From: Sphingobacterium arenae
Lineage (GTDB): Bacteria; Bacteroidota; Bacteroidia; Sphingobacteriales; Sphingobacteriaceae
DNA: 64,000 nucleotides
Direction: 5' to 3'
NCBI RefSeq assembly: GCF_014692505.1
Contig: NZ_JACNYK010000002.1
Coordinates: 868,001-932,000, forward strand
The notes beneath the pieces are model-generated. The model saw nothing but the letters and a program-made list of their open reading frames with translations. It searched no databases and was not told where the DNA came from. The position numbers were made by a program, and so were the translations under genes. Numbering within the stretch: the first letter of the stretch is position 1; every line of letters starts with the position of its first letter. Shown here one piece after another: positions 62,829 through 64,000 of this stretch.

Positions 62829-63773
62829 TTATCCTTGCAACTTAATTTCTCCCAAATTTGGAACGTCTTTTAAATCATACGGCGTCGCTTGATATACATA
62901 ATAATTTAGCCAATTATTGAACAATAAGTTCGCATGGCTGGTCCACCGCACCAACGGGGGATTATCCGGATTATTATCTACATAATAATCTAATGGCATA
63001 TCGATCTGCAACCCTTTTTCCAAATCCCTTTTATACTCCTCATCCAACGTAAGCGGTGCATATTCAGAATGCCCTGTAAAATAGAACTCGCGTCCTCCTC
63101 TTGATGAGAGAATAGCAAGCCCCGCATCTCCTGACTCAGACAAAATAGAAATTTCATTCTTATCTGTTACCGATGTTTTCAAGATCGTCGTATGTCGACT
63201 GTGCGGAATAAAAAATTCGTCATCAAAACCTCTGAACAATGGATGGCGTTTCTCCGTTGTCGTATGCTTGAACACGCCAAATAATTTTTCCTCCAAAGGT
63301 GATTTTTCCACGTTATAGAAATGATAAAGCGCTGCTTGAGAAGCCCAACAGATATATAAAGTAGAAGTAACGTGCGTTCTCGCCCAATCAAATATACTTC
63401 TAATCTCCTCCCAATAGGATACGGCTTCAAAATCCATCATCTCAACAGGTGCTCCCGTGATGATCATTCCATCGTAGAAGTCAGCTCGCACTTCATTGAA
63501 TCCTTTGTAAAACATCTCCAAATGCTCCTCGGGTGTATTTTTTGACGTATGGGTATCCAAACGCACAAATTCTATCTCCACTTGTAACGGACTATTGGAC
63601 AATAGCCTTATGAAATCAGTTTCCGTTGTTATCTTCAGCGGCATCAGGTTAAGAATAAGAACACGTAAAGGGCGAATGTCCTGTGCAGCCGCTCTTAAAT
63701 CGCTCATCACAAATATATTCTCTTTCTCCAGAAGTTGAATAGCTGGAAGATTATCTGGTATCTTGACTGGCAT
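62829..63773 (-). CDS. metA: Homoserine O-acyltransferase MetA (probably acetyl-specific)
   Basis: A 314-residue class-I-glutamine-amidotransferase-fold enzyme that acylates homoserine in methionine synthesis. The catalytic Cys142 is in LYICWASQAALYH, and FTGHSEYAPLTL carries the other active residues. Residue 111 is Glu (TGAPVEMMDF). In this family Glu at 111 goes with acetyl-CoA and Gly with succinyl-CoA, so the enzyme is probably an O-acetyltransferase in spite of the MetA/HTS name. Transcribed alone, with a promoter and a terminator of its own. Confidence 0.93.
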   Translation of the reverse strand: MPVKIPDNLPAIQLLEKENIFVMSDLRAAAQDIRPLRVLILNLMPLKITTETDFIRLLSNSPLQVEIEFVRLDTHTSKNTPEEHLEMFYKGFNEVRADFYDGMIITGAPVEMMDFEAVSYWEEIRSIFDWARTHVTSTLYICWASQAALYHFYNVEKSPLEEKLFGVFKHTTTEKRHPLFRGFDDEFFIPHSRHTTILKTSVTDKNEISILSESGDAGLAILSSRGGREFYFTGHSEYAPLTLDEEYKRDLEKGLQIDMPLDYYVDNNPDNPPLVRWTSHANLLFNNWLNYYVYQATPYDLKDVPNLGEIKLQG

Positions 63774-63811
63774 ACTATTTCCCTCGCTTAAGTTGATCTA
63801 AAAACTGATTG

Positions 63812-63819
63812 CAAAAATA
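63812..63819 (-). promoter_or_regulatory. -7 box of the metA promoter
   Basis: On the minus strand TATTTTTG, matching TAnnTTTG, 38 bases before the metA ATG. The rest of 63774-64000 has no gene and no SAM riboswitch that I can see. Confidence 0.5.
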
Positions 63820-64000
63820 TAAAGAATTAACCGGAAGAAAAAACATCCATTCGTAAAACGCCTCGCGAACTAATCGGAAAATTACCCGTCCGCATACGCA
63901 CACTTGCTGTTCATATCCGAACTACAGGCAAAAGGCTTTAAAAAACACAAATAGTTTATAATGAAACATTTCATTTTTTGGCAATGTAGTTGGAAAGCAC

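Noticed and set aside
63774..64000. SAM riboswitch upstream of metA
   Set aside because: Methionine genes often have one, but no SAM-I, SAM-II or related core is visible; a plain promoter box lies 38 bases before the start.
1..64000. CRISPR arrays, IS elements, tRNA or rRNA genes
   Set aside because: Looked for on both strands; no regular repeat-spacer pattern, transposase motif, or tRNA-like fold was seen. Small or degenerate cases could have been missed by eye.

Overview
The window reads as chromosome of a Bacteroidota bacterium, most likely family Sphingobacteriaceae (Sphingobacterium, Olivibacter, Pedobacter or Parapedobacter relatives). The evidence is the set of gene families (DUF5606, DUF2853, PA0069-type radical SAM protein, HEAT-DUF1080 secreted protein with a Gfo/Idh oxidoreductase, a 48-codon SsrA-binding-like peptide), scarce Shine-Dalgarno sites, and promoters of the Bacteroidota type (TAnnTTTG at -7). 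I saw no tRNA, rRNA, CRISPR array or insertion sequence. Genus-level placement is inference.

Layout. 1-8.6 kb: the end of a TolC-type efflux operon, a Crp/Fnr regulator, then housekeeping genes (mazG, trpS, a deoxynucleoside kinase, radC, a cyclophilin, DUF5606, radical SAM). 8.7-15.8 kb: a pyruvate and thiamine neighbourhood. cstA and poxB are divergent, and pnuT sits behind a TPP riboswitch together with an acyl-CoA-dehydrogenase-like flavoprotein, just downstream of mqo. 16-20.9 kb: DUF4168 protein, a FabG-type reductase, and a NEW3/ABC exporter operon. 20.9-27.6 kb: a more accessory-looking stretch with a MutS2-type ATPase lacking its Smr domain, a broken PdxR/MocR regulator, a DapA-like/thioredoxin-like/ferredoxin cassette, and a LuxE-like acyl-activating protein. 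27.6-35.4 kb: stress and envelope genes (YpfJ, PhnA, small lipoproteins, SDR, topoisomerase IB, DUF892, CsbD, CinA domain, NarL-type regulator, DUF421).

35.5-41.8 kb: a 3-keto-glycoside-type module (Gfo/Idh oxidoreductase plus a HEAT-DUF1080-DUF1080 protein) with a divergent ROK regulator. 41.8-48.9 kb: a complete glycerol / glycerol-3-phosphate regulon, glpR divergent from glpD-glpK-glpF-glpQ-glpT. 49-56.8 kb: cysteine desulfurase, A-type Fe-S carrier, asnA, fabV, a TetR regulator, an M3 peptidase and DUF2853. 56.8-63.8 kb, all on the minus strand: metA, then a 47-codon peptide gene with its own strong terminator, an LpxL-like acyltransferase, a LytS/LytTR two-component system, and a DUF485 plus acetate-symporter pair.

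The most interesting candidate for an undescribed system is at 59.2-62.7 kb. A short basic peptide gene, missed by size-filtered gene callers, has a long structured leader and a textbook intrinsic terminator. It lies directly upstream of an LpxL-like acyltransferase whose HX4D/E motif is altered, and then of a membrane histidine kinase and LytTR regulator. The layout would fit a modified or secreted peptide with sensing, but the two-component system may instead serve the acetate symporter next to it. Other leads: a 33-bp promoter/operator element shared, 31 of 33 bases, by the fabG-like and luxE-like genes 10 kb apart; a TPP riboswitch that may act inside an mqo-pnuT transcript and that controls a flavoprotein not known in thiamine metabolism; and a glycerol facilitator with NWA in place of its first NPA motif.
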